Origin: Pumilibacter intestinalis
GTDB taxonomy: Bacteria; Bacillota; Clostridia; Christensenellales; Pumilibacteraceae
Assembly: GCF_943193005.1 (NCBI RefSeq)
Contig: NZ_CALPCH010000014.1
Coordinates: 1-59,305, forward strand
DNA length: 59,305 bases
Direction: 5' to 3'
Position numbers and translations under genes: made by a program. Positions 25,950 through 33,744 of this stretch are shown here, one piece after another. Below the pieces are notes generated by a model. That model saw only the letters and a list, made by a program, of their open reading frames with translations, was not told where the DNA came from and did not search any database. Position 1 is the first letter of the stretch, and each line of letters begins with the position of its first letter.

Positions 25950-27305
25950 CTACACAAAGTATTCGGGATAATTCGATTTATACTCTTCTATCTGCCCCTT
26001 GAGAACCGTATGCGCCTGCGCAAAGCTCTTGTTGCCGTCGCATACCGAAGTCAAAAACTTCTTGTAAAATCCGCCGTACGCGTTGCGGGCAAGCGCCGGC
26101 AGTTTGCCGAACCAAGTAGCCGTAACGTCGCGTTCGGTATGTTTTATGAACTGTGCGGTGTCTACCGCATTACCTTTGCCGTTTGTCATTTTGCGCCACT
26201 GCGAACTCTCGTCTTCGGCAAGCGATTTTAGCACGGGAATAAGCTGACCTTTTTCGGAAATAATCTTTTGACCTGCTTCGCTCATGATGAAATTGAGAAA
26301 CGCCCAAGTTACGTTTTTGTTATACGAATTCTTGGCTATGGCGTAACCGCAAGTACCGGTGGGCGTTTTGGGAGTATCGCCTATCGCCGGAAACGGAACC
26401 ACGTTGTAATCTATGCCTTTTTGTTTGTATGTGGTGCTCGCAGCTCCCACCGCAAAACTCATTGCCGCCGCTCCGTTTTCGAAGTCGGTCGCCTTATACA
26501 AACGACTGTCGAGCGAATATTTTTCGGTAATCATATCCGCGGCGGTAAGCATTCCCTTTTGCCACTGTTTATACGTTTCGCTGTTTGCATCCGCAAGAGT
26601 GAAATCGTCTTTTAATATACTCTCCGCGCCGTAAGAAGACACTATTCCCCAATTGAGAATATCGTAAGACATAGCCGCCTGTACGGGCACGTAGTTTGAC
26701 GGGAACTCCGGACTCGATTTAAGCGCCCTGCACGTAGCTACGAATTTGTCCCACGTCCAAGGGTCTTCGGGCGTATCGACGGGATAAGCCACGCCGCACT
26801 TATCGAAAAGCGCCTTATTGTAAAAACATGTTATGCGGCTGTAATCGCGCGGCATCATATACATTTTGTCGGTCACGCTGTCGCGTCCGAGTTCGAGCAT
26901 GGACGAATAATACTTGCTCTCGTCGAATTTCTGCGCTTCCATGTAATCGTCGAGAGGCGTCAAAATGTCTTGCGAAGCATAATACGATACGTTTTCGCCT
27001 ATTACGCTTACGAGGTCAACCGCCTCGCCCGAACGGATATACGATATAACGTCGGCGTTTTGCACAACGTCTACCGTCACGTTTGGATATTCTTTGCAGA
27101 ATTCCTCGGCAAGCTCTTCCACTATCATTTTTTCCACGCCGTCGTTGTCCACCACGGCAACCAAATCGGCTTGCACGTTTTTGTCGATATCGATGTCTAT
27201 CGGCTGTTCGGGCGCTTGCGGGAGACCCGTATTGCAAGCGGCAAAACTCACCGCAACGCACAGAGCCAAAACGGCAAACGCAAGCGTTCTAAAAAAACTT
27301 TTCAT
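25950..27305 (-). CDS. Extracellular solute-binding lipoprotein, family 1
   Basis: 451 residues. Lipoprotein signal ending FAAC (Cys24). The mature part follows the CUT1 solute-binding pattern: DNDGVEKMIVEELAEEFCKEYPNVTVDVV, the central MYMMPRDYSRITCFYNKALF, and FLNFIMSEAGQKI near the C-terminus. It captures sugars outside the cell for the two permeases that follow. Its ATG overlaps the GH37-like stop (ATGA). Confidence 0.93.
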   Translation of the reverse strand: MKSFFRTLAFAVLALCVAVSFAACNTGLPQAPEQPIDIDIDKNVQADLVAVVDNDGVEKMIVEELAEEFCKEYPNVTVDVVQNADVISYIRSGEAVDLVSVIGENVSYYASQDILTPLDDYMEAQKFDESKYYSSMLELGRDSVTDKMYMMPRDYSRITCFYNKALFDKCGVAYPVDTPEDPWTWDKFVATCRALKSSPEFPSNYVPVQAAMSYDILNWGIVSSYGAESILKDDFTLADANSETYKQWQKGMLTAADMITEKYSLDSRLYKATDFENGAAAMSFAVGAASTTYKQKGIDYNVVPFPAIGDTPKTPTGTCGYAIAKNSYNKNVTWAFLNFIMSEAGQKIISEKGQLIPVLKSLAEDESSQWRKMTNGKGNAVDTAQFIKHTERDVTATWFGKLPALARNAYGGFYKKFLTSVCDGNKSFAQAHTVLKGQIEEYKSNYPEYFV

Positions 27306-28522
27306 TTCTTTTCTCCTTTTTTATTTTGAATTTCGGTAAAACGCAAATACACCCCCGCAGTCCACCCGAGCATCGGCGGCGTTTTATATTCCGCCGCATG
27401 CCCCACCACGCAAGAAACCACGTTATACTTTTCCCATAAATTGCCGGTACACTCAAATACTTTTTCCACCGTTCGTATAAAAGCAACCCTCAGTTCTTCC
27501 GCCAAATCGTATTCACCCGCTTTTCTGAGCGAAACTTCGGCTATGCCGGCAAGCGGCGGCCACATCATAGGATAATCCCACTGAAAACGCTTGCTGTATT
27601 TGTTTTCGGTACAGGTAAGAAGCCCGTGTTTTGTCATAAGTTCGTTACAAAGCGTCTTTACTCCGCAGTTTTTATCCACGCCGAACGCCGCGGCGAAGAA
27701 ACTGCCCGCATGCGTATTTTCTCCGCGCAATTCTCCCGTGTCGGCATAGCAGTCGCGATACGTCTTTCCGTCGTACATGTATTTTCGCATAAGCTCTTTT
27801 CTCTTTGCGGCGGCGGCTTCCATGCGTTCCGCGCCGGAGCCGAATTCGCGTTCGAACTGCGCAAGTTTAAGTTCTGCGTCGAAAAGTATTGCATTTAAGT
27901 CCACAGGGCAAATATCGTAAGAGCGGCAACTTTCTCCGTTATCGAAAAAGCGCGACGTAAAGTCCCAACCGCTTTCCGCCGACGCCAACAACTGAACGTC
28001 GCGTTCCTCCTTTTCGCTAAGGTTCAATCCCAAACGCTCCGCTATTTCTTTGTTAAAAGAAATTATCTCGTCTTCCGTTTTTGCGCTCGAACCGTAACGA
28101 TTGAGTCCGCACGGGGCAATTCTGTCGCGCATCCAAAAATCGTATTCGGCACGCATGGCGGGCAACATTTTTCGCACAAACTCGGCATCGCCCGTTTGTT
28201 CGCGATACTCATATACGCCGCGTATAAACAAAGGCGGCTGACTGCGGTTGGTAAGCACGTCGGCGTTGGGCATATAACCGAATTTATTTATAAGCTCCGC
28301 CATGTTTTTAAGATTGTTACCCGCTTGCTCATACATGCCCATCGCATACAGTGCCCAATTTGCAAAATACGTATCCCAGTAAAAAAAGTTTCTGAACCCA
28401 TCGCCGGTACTCGGAACGGTATACGGATAATTCAACAGACCTCCGCTGTCTTTCGGAAGGCGCACGGTCTTTCGCATATTTTCACGCAAGAACTTTATTA
28501 TATTGTCGTTTGTTTTCGGCAT
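27302..28522 (-). CDS. GH37-like (trehalase-fold) glycosidase, operon 1
   Basis: 406 residues from ATG at 28522, with AAAGGAG five bases upstream. Matches to GH37 trehalase signatures: FRNFFYWDTYF (residues 43-53), SGWDFTSRF with the general-acid Asp187, and QWDYPMMWPP (314-323); WEKYN (363-367) carries a candidate base near the end. It is about 150 residues shorter than normal trehalases and lacks a signal peptide, so it acts in the cytoplasm. Trehalose may not be the substrate, since the operon otherwise handles a rhamnosylated polymer. A paralogue closes operon 2 at 36902-38101. Confidence 0.8.
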   Translation of the reverse strand: MPKTNDNIIKFLRENMRKTVRLPKDSGGLLNYPYTVPSTGDGFRNFFYWDTYFANWALYAMGMYEQAGNNLKNMAELINKFGYMPNADVLTNRSQPPLFIRGVYEYREQTGDAEFVRKMLPAMRAEYDFWMRDRIAPCGLNRYGSSAKTEDEIISFNKEIAERLGLNLSEKEERDVQLLASAESGWDFTSRFFDNGESCRSYDICPVDLNAILFDAELKLAQFEREFGSGAERMEAAAAKRKELMRKYMYDGKTYRDCYADTGELRGENTHAGSFFAAAFGVDKNCGVKTLCNELMTKHGLLTCTENKYSKRFQWDYPMMWPPLAGIAEVSLRKAGEYDLAEELRVAFIRTVEKVFECTGNLWEKYNVVSCVVGHAAEYKTPPMLGWTAGVYLRFTEIQNKKGEKK

Positions 28523-28614
28523 CCGCTCTCCTTTTATGCCCCGCTCCGTGCGGCGGGCATCATTTTCCTTTTTACCGCGCCAATCTAAAAACAGCAAAAC
28601 CGTTATTTACCAAT

Positions 28615-28637
28615 AGTATAACATACTACCCCCCCCC
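28615..28637 (-). promoter_or_regulatory. Operon 1 promoter with G9 tract in the spacer
   Basis: On the minus strand there is an extended -10, TGTTATACT (TATACT at 28615-28620, TG at 28622-28623). Exactly nine G (28629-28637) lie just upstream, filling the -35/-10 spacer; with 17-nt spacing the -35 would be AGGTAC, not a consensus. A change in tract length would shift the distance between -10 and any upstream element. The predicted start is about 85 nt before the ATG. Confidence 0.55.
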
Positions 28638-28773
28638 GTACCTCTCACTAACTACTTTATATATTTCAAAAAGTAAACAAATTGCCGTTGCAACCATACG
28701 GATACACAGGTTGCAAAAGCAACTTGAACGCATAAAAAAGCCTCCCTTTAATAAGGAAGGCCGCAAAATTCGT

Positions 28774-29586
28774 TCAGCATTTCGGAGTGGTTCCGTACAG
28801 CTCTCTATACGCTCTATAAAAAGTAGACTGGCTTTCAAACCCGCACGCAAAAGCAAGTTTGAGCACGGTATCGCGCTGTTTGACCGTTTGACTGTCCCAC
28901 ATCTCTCTGAAACGCAACACCCTCACTCGATTAAGATATTTACGAAAACTTTCGTCCACCACTTTATTGAACATTTTACTGCAATATTGTTTGGCGTAGC
29001 CGAACTCGTCGGCTATTTTCTCTATGCTTATATCTTCGGCGTAGTTTTCGTCTATATAATTAAGCATATTCACAACAAGTTCGTTGCCTTTCTCAAGCCG
29101 CATGGGCACAAGCGAATAAGCGTCGTAAAGCAGCGCAAAAAACAAATTCGCACGGTTAAACCCGTCATAAACCGTTCCTTTTCCCGCCTCAAGCCACAAA
29201 TGCCAGTCTGCAACATACTCGGCTATTTCTTTGTTTTTGCTATGTTTGCTCATCACGGTAGGAAAACACATGCGCTCGAATTCTTTGCGGAAAAATTGCA
29301 AATACCACTCGCTCATAACAAGGACGTAACCGTCGACGTCGTTGCTTGCAACATACGAATGCGGCAAAAAGCTGTCTACAAACAATATATCGCCCGCCTC
29401 GAGTGAACTGTGCTTTCCGTTTACGTTACAATTAACGTTGCCGTTTGTAATTATTATAAATTCGCTGGCACGGTGAAAGTTAGGCAAACACGTTATTTCG
29501 TGTATTCTTCCCGGCAACGACGGCTGCCCTTGCTTTTTGAGATATATATAATGTTTGTTGTCGGATCTCTTTTCATATATACTCAT
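28774..29586 (-). CDS. AraC-family transcriptional regulator, operon 1
   Basis: 270 residues from ATG at 29586, with GAGGAG eight bases upstream. The N-terminal cupin (about 10-110; FHRASEFIIITNGNVN) should sense a sugar. Two C-terminal helix-turn-helix motifs follow (EDISIEKIADEFGYAKQYCS and VLKLAFACGFESQSTFYRAY). An in-frame start at 29610 would overlap the -10 box and is rejected. It lies directly upstream of operon 1 on the same strand, with its own promoter, and is the likely activator. Confidence 0.92.
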   Translation of the reverse strand: MSIYEKRSDNKHYIYLKKQGQPSLPGRIHEITCLPNFHRASEFIIITNGNVNCNVNGKHSSLEAGDILFVDSFLPHSYVASNDVDGYVLVMSEWYLQFFRKEFERMCFPTVMSKHSKNKEIAEYVADWHLWLEAGKGTVYDGFNRANLFFALLYDAYSLVPMRLEKGNELVVNMLNYIDENYAEDISIEKIADEFGYAKQYCSKMFNKVVDESFRKYLNRVRVLRFREMWDSQTVKQRDTVLKLAFACGFESQSTFYRAYRELYGTTPKC

Positions 29587-29609
29587 AAAACTCGCTCCTC
29601 TACAAAACA

Positions 29610-29638
29610 ATAATATCTCATTTAATAACTTTTGTCAA
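29610..29638 (-). promoter_or_regulatory. Sigma-A promoter of the operon 1 AraC gene
   Basis: -35 TTGACA (complement of 29633-29638), 17-nt spacer, -10 TATTAT (complement of 29610-29615). Predicted start near 29603 leaves a 17-nt leader with the GAGGAG ribosome site. Confidence 0.8.
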
Positions 29639-29903
29639 TACCGACTCCGAATTTTAACGCAATGTTTTTTAATTTTAATACAAAAACATTACCTTTTGCT
29701 ACAGGGAGGCGCGTTATTCCTTTGCGAACCTTACTGAGAACATTGATATGACGTTCTCTGTTATAGCAAAACCGCTTTATCATTTTTGTCGCCAAAAGTT
29801 TGAAATCTCGTTTTACAATACCTTATATACACATTTAATTTTAACAAACTTCGCTAAATTGAAATTTAACTGCAGTCATATACAGCCGCCTTACGTGTTC
29901 CAT
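29639..29903. other. AT-rich intergenic stretch without recognisable genes
   Basis: No coding pattern, promoter or RNA could be supported here. It ends where the CATTGCGAG repeats start. Confidence 0.5.
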
Positions 29904-30142
29904 GCAGGAGATTGCCACGCTCGTAAACTCGCTCGCAATGACCGGTTTGGTTTTACATGTCATTGCGAGCGAACGCAGTGAGCGCGGCAATCTTATACAG
30001 GCTACACGTCATTGCGAGCGAACGCAGTGAGCGCGGCAATCTCATACGGTCTACACGTCATTGCGAGCGAATGCAGTGAGCGCGGCAATCTCATATGGAC
30101 TACACGTCATTGCGAGCGAATGCAGTGAGCGCGGCAATCTCA
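29904..30142. repeat. CATTGCGAG repeat array: one inverted copy and four tandem 49-bp units
   Basis: An inverted copy (29904-29943) is followed by direct copies starting at 29960, 30009, 30058 and 30107, an exact 49-bp period. Each unit holds a conserved 34-bp core (TCATTGCGAGCGAAxGCAGT...GCGGCAATCT) and a similar 15-bp spacer ending CTACACG. The spacers are related to one another, which excludes a CRISPR array. Confidence 0.9.
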
Positions 30143-30146
30143 TCCA

Positions 30147-30263
30147 TTAGAAAAGCGACAGCCGCACGTTTTCAATTTCCTTGCCGCCCCCCAAAACTAA
30201 AAGCGGGTTTATATAATCGTCGGCGGCAAACACTTTGTAATCAAGGTTATCGATTGGCGGGAT
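30147..30263 (-). pseudogene. C-terminal gene fragment of unknown origin
   Basis: Minus-strand frame of about 38 codons ending in TAA at 30147, reading IDNLDYKVFAADDYINPL and a Gly-rich turn. An upstream TGA cuts it off, and no start is present. Composition suggests a once-translated beta-rich protein tail. I do not recognise the parent. Confidence 0.3.
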
Positions 30264-30332
30264 TGCCTTTCAGGCTGTTAAAAAACTAATGGTATTGTCG
30301 AAAAATCAATTTTGTTCACGCATAATATCAAC

Positions 30333-30361
30333 TTTACTTTAAGGCTTATTTTTGCTATAAT
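30333..30361 (+). promoter_or_regulatory. Promoter of the decayed LytTR gene
   Basis: -35-like TTTACT (30333-30338), 17-nt spacer, -10 TATAAT (30356-30361), then only seven bases before GTG at 30369. This implies a leaderless message. Confidence 0.5.
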
Positions 30362-30368
30362 TAAATCA

Positions 30369-30600
30369 GTGAAAATCACGTTAAAAGAAAACAAAATAAA
30401 AAACGATATTGAGGTTATAATTGAGTATCCCGAAATGTCGGAAACCGTATAGAACACGCGGTAAAATCGGTTGATAATATCGTCCGTTGTTATGATGATG
30501 ACGGTAATATTTGTTTTGTAATGTTTCGGGCTTTACATATAAAACCGACTGACGCGGGCTTTCGAGTTAAACGCATCCACAACAATATACTTTTGGGAAC
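30369..30600 (+). pseudogene. Frameshifted LytTR-type regulator fragment
   Basis: Starts GTG AAA ATC ACG (VKITLKENKIKNDIEVIIEY), the characteristic opening of small LytTR DNA-binding regulators. A frameshift near 30450 introduces TAG. The next frame continues with RIEHAVKSVDNIVRCYDDD and then merges near 30540-30590 into membrane-protein sequence. The LytTR DNA-binding core itself is missing, so the gene is broken and truncated. Confidence 0.6.
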
Positions 30601-31074
30601 CTTACTTGGAATATCGGTTTACTTTTTAGCCTATGGAATTGAGTTGATTATTATTGCGGCTATGGGTAAATCGCCGTCTTTACATTTCTACGTTACAAGT
30701 TATTCCGTTGACGGTAATATAGGTAATCAAACGGGCATTTGGTCGCGCCTTTGCGTAGTTATATCGACGGAGAACGCAGTTTAGGCGGAATGTTTATGAT
30801 GATGTTAACGTTGTTTTTTGCAACGGGAATTACAGGGGCAAAATTTTGTTTGTTAACTAAAATATCGGACTCGTTATGGTTGCCTATGACCGACCATTTT
30901 ATAAATAACACGATAGTAAATATATTGCATATCAGTTCTACAAACGGAATTGACGAATTACAAACTGTAAGAGCGGCAATCGCGCAAACAATTTCGTTTA
31001 TAATCGTTCTTATAGTTTTTATTAAAGGCAAGCATTATAAGAAACCTGCTTTTGAAAATAGCGAGGCAATATGA
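30560..31074 (+). pseudogene. CPBP-family (Abi/CAAX) membrane protease, frameshifted
   Basis: Two overlapping frames (30521-30784 and 30739-31074) together give one membrane protein. The first part is LLGTLLGISVYFLAYGIEL and DGNIGNQTG. The second part continues RSYIDGERSLGGMFMM, then TGITGAKFCLL and DHFINNTIVNIL, the conserved late His/Asn motif of CPBP proteases. The junction near 30750-30780 breaks the frame, and the EExxxR motif is not found. It is fused upstream to a LytTR remnant. Probably inactive. Confidence 0.6.
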
Positions 31075-31229
31075 CAAATTACGTTGTATGTCGCGACTGC
31101 GGGTATAAATTATTAAAAGCGGACAACGGCTCTACAATAGAAATCTATTGCCCGAAATGCAAGGGCAAAATGCTTATCGCCGTAAAGGACGGAAAAGTAA
31201 TCGTGCAAAAATCGCCCGATAATAAATAA
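31071..31229 (+). CDS. Small Com-like zinc-ribbon protein
   Basis: 52 residues, MTNYVVCRDCGYKLLKADNG with CxxC at 7-10 and a second CPKC at 27-30, a complete zinc ribbon. It resembles the Com-type small zinc proteins of phages and mobile elements. Its ATG overlaps the stop of the CPBP frame (ATGA), so it may be coupled to it. The ORF is intact even though its neighbour is broken. Confidence 0.6.
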   Translation: MTNYVVCRDCGYKLLKADNGSTIEIYCPKCKGKMLIAVKDGKVIVQKSPDNK

Positions 31230-31477
31230 TCATTAGTACTACTTTTATACGCCACTATGTAACACTGTCACACTTTCGGAGTAAAAAATAAAAAATTGAT
31301 TTATTTCCCATGGGGGCGGGTTCTTAGGTGGGATAATAGAAAAAACACAAGGTTGATTGCCTTGTGCTTTTTCATTTTACTGCGCTCTGACGAACTTTCC
31401 GTTTTCCCGAACATTGTAGTTGTTTTCATACGTTAGCGGTTTGTGTTGCCACCTTGTGACAAATCCCGTAAGCCCGT
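31230..31477. other. Intergenic stretch with terminator and a gene tail
   Basis: Holds a bidirectional terminator (31341-31373) and, on the minus strand at about 31378-31480, a 34-codon tail ending FVTRWQHKPLTYENN, then NVRENGKFVRAQ and a stop. The tail lies directly beside the AT-rich ORF and looks like the end of a gene cut by an insertion. Confidence 0.45.
31341..31373. terminator. Bidirectional rho-independent terminator
   Basis: CACAAGG (31346-31352) pairs with CCTTGTG (31360-31366), with A5 before and a T run after. Confidence 0.8.
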
Positions 31478-32245
31478 TTATTCATTTCGATAATATTCAA
31501 TATTAAATTCCCGACCTTGCTTATGAAGATAAATCGCACCATCTGTAGAAAAGAATAGAATAGATGATGTTATTTGTTTAATATCTGCTTCACAAAGGGT
31601 AATGAGCTTTTTAATTACTTTGCTATCATAATAAAAAACATGTAAGAACTCAAACTCTTGTTCTGTTCCCCAAAGTCCCTGTAAATGCTTAGAGAGTTTG
31701 TCTAATTCGACTTTATTAATTATTTGAAAATACTTATTTTTATCAAAACTATATATAATTTCCAATAATTCTGCTATGGATTGCCAATTATATAAAACAT
31801 TAGATGAAATTTGGCTTGCCAATATACTTGCGTCTATTGCTTCTGCAAATTTAAGCCGTATTTGTTTATAGTATTGGGATTTCTTGACCAATCCATTAGA
31901 AAAAGTGTCATATCCAAAAAGTAGAAAAATTGTATTTTCATCAATTTGCTGCCAAGTCTCGATAGGGTTTTGGTGCAAATGAAAAAGTATTTTATTAATA
32001 CAAGTATCTCTTATTCCAATTAAACTCTTATCGCGGAAACTAAAAATTGCCGCTATATTTGCAATTGAATACAGGCACTCAACTGCTGCGTTTTCAATTT
32101 TTAACATAAACCCCTCTATATCCATGTACTTAGTTATTTTTTTGTTCCACCCTTTAAAACCATAAGAGAGTCTATCAAAAAAGCGAACAAAGTATATAAT
32201 TATTTGCAACGAGCGCAATCCCGAAATGTCGTGGGTTGGCAACAT
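31478..32245 (-). CDS. AT-rich ORF of foreign composition, unknown
   Basis: 255 codons of Ile/Asn/Lys/Phe-rich protein, in sharp contrast to the GC-rich codon use around it. The C-terminal half is helical and ends FSTDGAIYLHKQGREFNIEY. The first 20 or so codons read backwards through the end of a plus-strand gene (NERNPEMSWVG), so the true N-terminus was lost or starts at Met40 (MDIEGFMLKIENAA). It looks like the C-terminal half of a larger protein inserted into the island. I do not recognise the family. A defence-system remnant is possible but unsupported. Confidence 0.45.
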   Translation of the reverse strand: MLPTHDISGLRSLQIIIYFVRFFDRLSYGFKGWNKKITKYMDIEGFMLKIENAAVECLYSIANIAAIFSFRDKSLIGIRDTCINKILFHLHQNPIETWQQIDENTIFLLFGYDTFSNGLVKKSQYYKQIRLKFAEAIDASILASQISSNVLYNWQSIAELLEIIYSFDKNKYFQIINKVELDKLSKHLQGLWGTEQEFEFLHVFYYDSKVIKKLITLCEADIKQITSSILFFSTDGAIYLHKQGREFNIEYYRNE

Positions 32246-32402
32246 CGAGTTCGACGACGAAGGCTACCCCGTAGACGACCGGTACGAATTTGATTTCGAG
32301 GACAACAACTCTTGCGAAAGCGAAGTTTGGTGGCACATTACGGACAAGAATGATTGGTACACCCACTCGTTCATAGACTTGCGCGTCATGGAGGTATTAT
32401 AA
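32226..32402 (+). CDS. Small acidic mobile-element protein, probably 5'-truncated
   Basis: 58 residues from ATG at 32226 (MSWVGNIEFDDEGYPVDDRY), acidic and rich in Asp, Glu and Trp. In-frame codons upstream (ICNERNPE) look coding up to the AT-rich segment near 32190, so the original gene was longer. It is followed by GGAGG and the next ORF. No family recognised. Confidence 0.45.
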   Translation: MSWVGNIEFDDEGYPVDDRYEFDFEDNNSCESEVWWHITDKNDWYTHSFIDLRVMEVL

Positions 32403-32404
32403 GC

Positions 32405-32611
32405 ATGAACGGATTTAAGACACAGGCATACATTCAATCGTTGAACGTCGGGAAGATAAAACCCGAAGTAAAAAAAGAAATAACGGTACTCGAAAAAGTC
32501 GGAGATAACGACTATATCGTGGACTACAAGGGCGTGCGGTGTCACGCCCTTTTTAATTGGTTCATAGGCGCATACTTTTCCGACGACGTGTATAGGAAAA
32601 TAACGGAATGA
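32405..32611 (+). CDS. Small mobile-element protein, unknown
   Basis: 68 residues, MNGFKTQAYIQSLNVGKIKP, with GGAGG nine bases before the ATG. The next gene overlaps its end by ATGA, which supports real translation. Function unknown. Confidence 0.6.
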   Translation: MNGFKTQAYIQSLNVGKIKPEVKKEITVLEKVGDNDYIVDYKGVRCHALFNWFIGAYFSDDVYRKITE

Positions 32612-32820
32612 ATCATTACGGCTACAAAGTGTGTTACAAAAAGCAAGATTCGAACAAGTGGAAAGTATATCTTGTGACAAACACGTATTCTCTTGCCGAG
32701 TGGCACGTGCGTTGGTACGAGCGCGACCCGCCCAAGCGCTTAAAGCGCGTTGTATGGGATACCTTTCCTATCCTAAAAATATCCGAATACAAGACTCGTT
32801 GGCGCGGCTGTCCGTTTTAG
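32608..32820 (+). CDS. Small basic mobile-element protein, unknown
   Basis: 70 residues (MNHYGYKVCYKKQDSNKWKV), basic and aromatic, start overlapping the previous stop. Part of the same operon leading to the PcfK-like gene. Function unknown. Confidence 0.6.
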   Translation: MNHYGYKVCYKKQDSNKWKVYLVTNTYSLAEWHVRWYERDPPKRLKRVVWDTFPILKISEYKTRWRGCPF

Positions 32821-32894
32821 GCAACGTGACGTTGCATCCAAGTATGAGTTATACTTTTTCTACCGACATTACAAAAAAACAAGGAGTTTTATTT

Positions 32895-33734
32895 ATGGCA
32901 ATATTAAATTCAACGGCTAATAACAGCCGAGAACAAATCGTATTAGATAACCTTATCCCCACGGTGAGCGACACACTTGCCGACAAGATAAACAACGGTG
33001 TGTACATAGAAAAAAACGGTAATCGCCTTTTGAACAAAAAGGATCTTACCACCTTTATGACCTATGCCACCGAGCAAGCTCGCAAAATGCTGAACGAGCA
33101 AAAGTCCGGCTCACAAGCCGTTTGCGTACTCGGCGACGATATTATGAGTTGGGCGATCCACTATTTCGAGGAAGACTCCATCGAAGGCAAGCTTTATAAC
33201 GAGGACGGGACGGAGTACAAGCCACCCAAGCCCGCGAAAGCAACTACTAAGAATAATACGCCATCTATTCCCCACTCGCCGCCTCCACCCAAACCCAAGC
33301 CGCAACTATCCATGTTCGACCTTTTGGACGAAAAAGCTACCGAACAACCGAAAGAACGTGCGGGCACGGATAGCGTTGCAAGCGCCGAAACACCCGCATC
33401 CATACCACCCGAAAACGATCCGAGCGTGGAAGAAATCGCCGATGCGTTACAGCAAGCCGTGGACGAGAAAAATGGCGTTACGCATAATGACAAACAAAAC
33501 AAAATCGTCATGGACAACGGCAAGACGGTAGACGCCGACACGGACGAGGTGCTTGACGTAGAAGAACTTACCGAGTCGGAAATGCAACAGTTTGACGGAG
33601 ATATACAAGAGCCGAAAAGTTTGGACGAGCCTTCTACCGAAGAACAGACTTCGACCATTTCTCCGTCCTCGTTTGATGAAGACACAGTTATCTTTCTCTT
33701 GAAACTACTTGACGGCAAAATGGATATTGCATGA
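32895..33734 (+). CDS. PcfK-like protein
   Basis: 279 residues from ATG at 32895, with AAGGAG eight bases upstream. Residues 1-110 match the PcfK domain plan (ADKINNGVYIEKNGNRLLNK; AVCVLGDDIMSWAIHYFEED). Then comes a Pro/Lys-rich linker and a long acidic tail of low complexity, ending in a short helix (TVIFLLKLLDGKM). PcfK and PcfJ come from the conjugative plasmid pCF10 and recur together in clostridial integrative elements and phages. The role is not established. A frame opening at 32631 is an overlap artefact. Confidence 0.8.
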   Translation: MAILNSTANNSREQIVLDNLIPTVSDTLADKINNGVYIEKNGNRLLNKKDLTTFMTYATEQARKMLNEQKSGSQAVCVLGDDIMSWAIHYFEEDSIEGKLYNEDGTEYKPPKPAKATTKNNTPSIPHSPPPPKPKPQLSMFDLLDEKATEQPKERAGTDSVASAETPASIPPENDPSVEEIADALQQAVDEKNGVTHNDKQNKIVMDNGKTVDADTDEVLDVEELTESEMQQFDGDIQEPKSLDEPSTEEQTSTISPSSFDEDTVIFLLKLLDGKMDIA

Positions 33735-33744
33735 GGTGAACAGT

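Noticed and set aside
18540-28522. ABC transporter ATPase expected in the sugar operons
   Set aside because: No P-loop ATPase gene is found in either operon; a shared ATPase elsewhere is more likely.
29960-30142. Regularly spaced repeats suggesting a CRISPR array
   Set aside because: The spacers between units are near-identical, the period includes them as part of the repeat, and no cas genes are present. It is a tandem array of a dispersed element.
30447-30784. LytTR and CPBP as intact genes
   Set aside because: Frames break near 30450 and 30760 and the LytTR DNA-binding core is missing.
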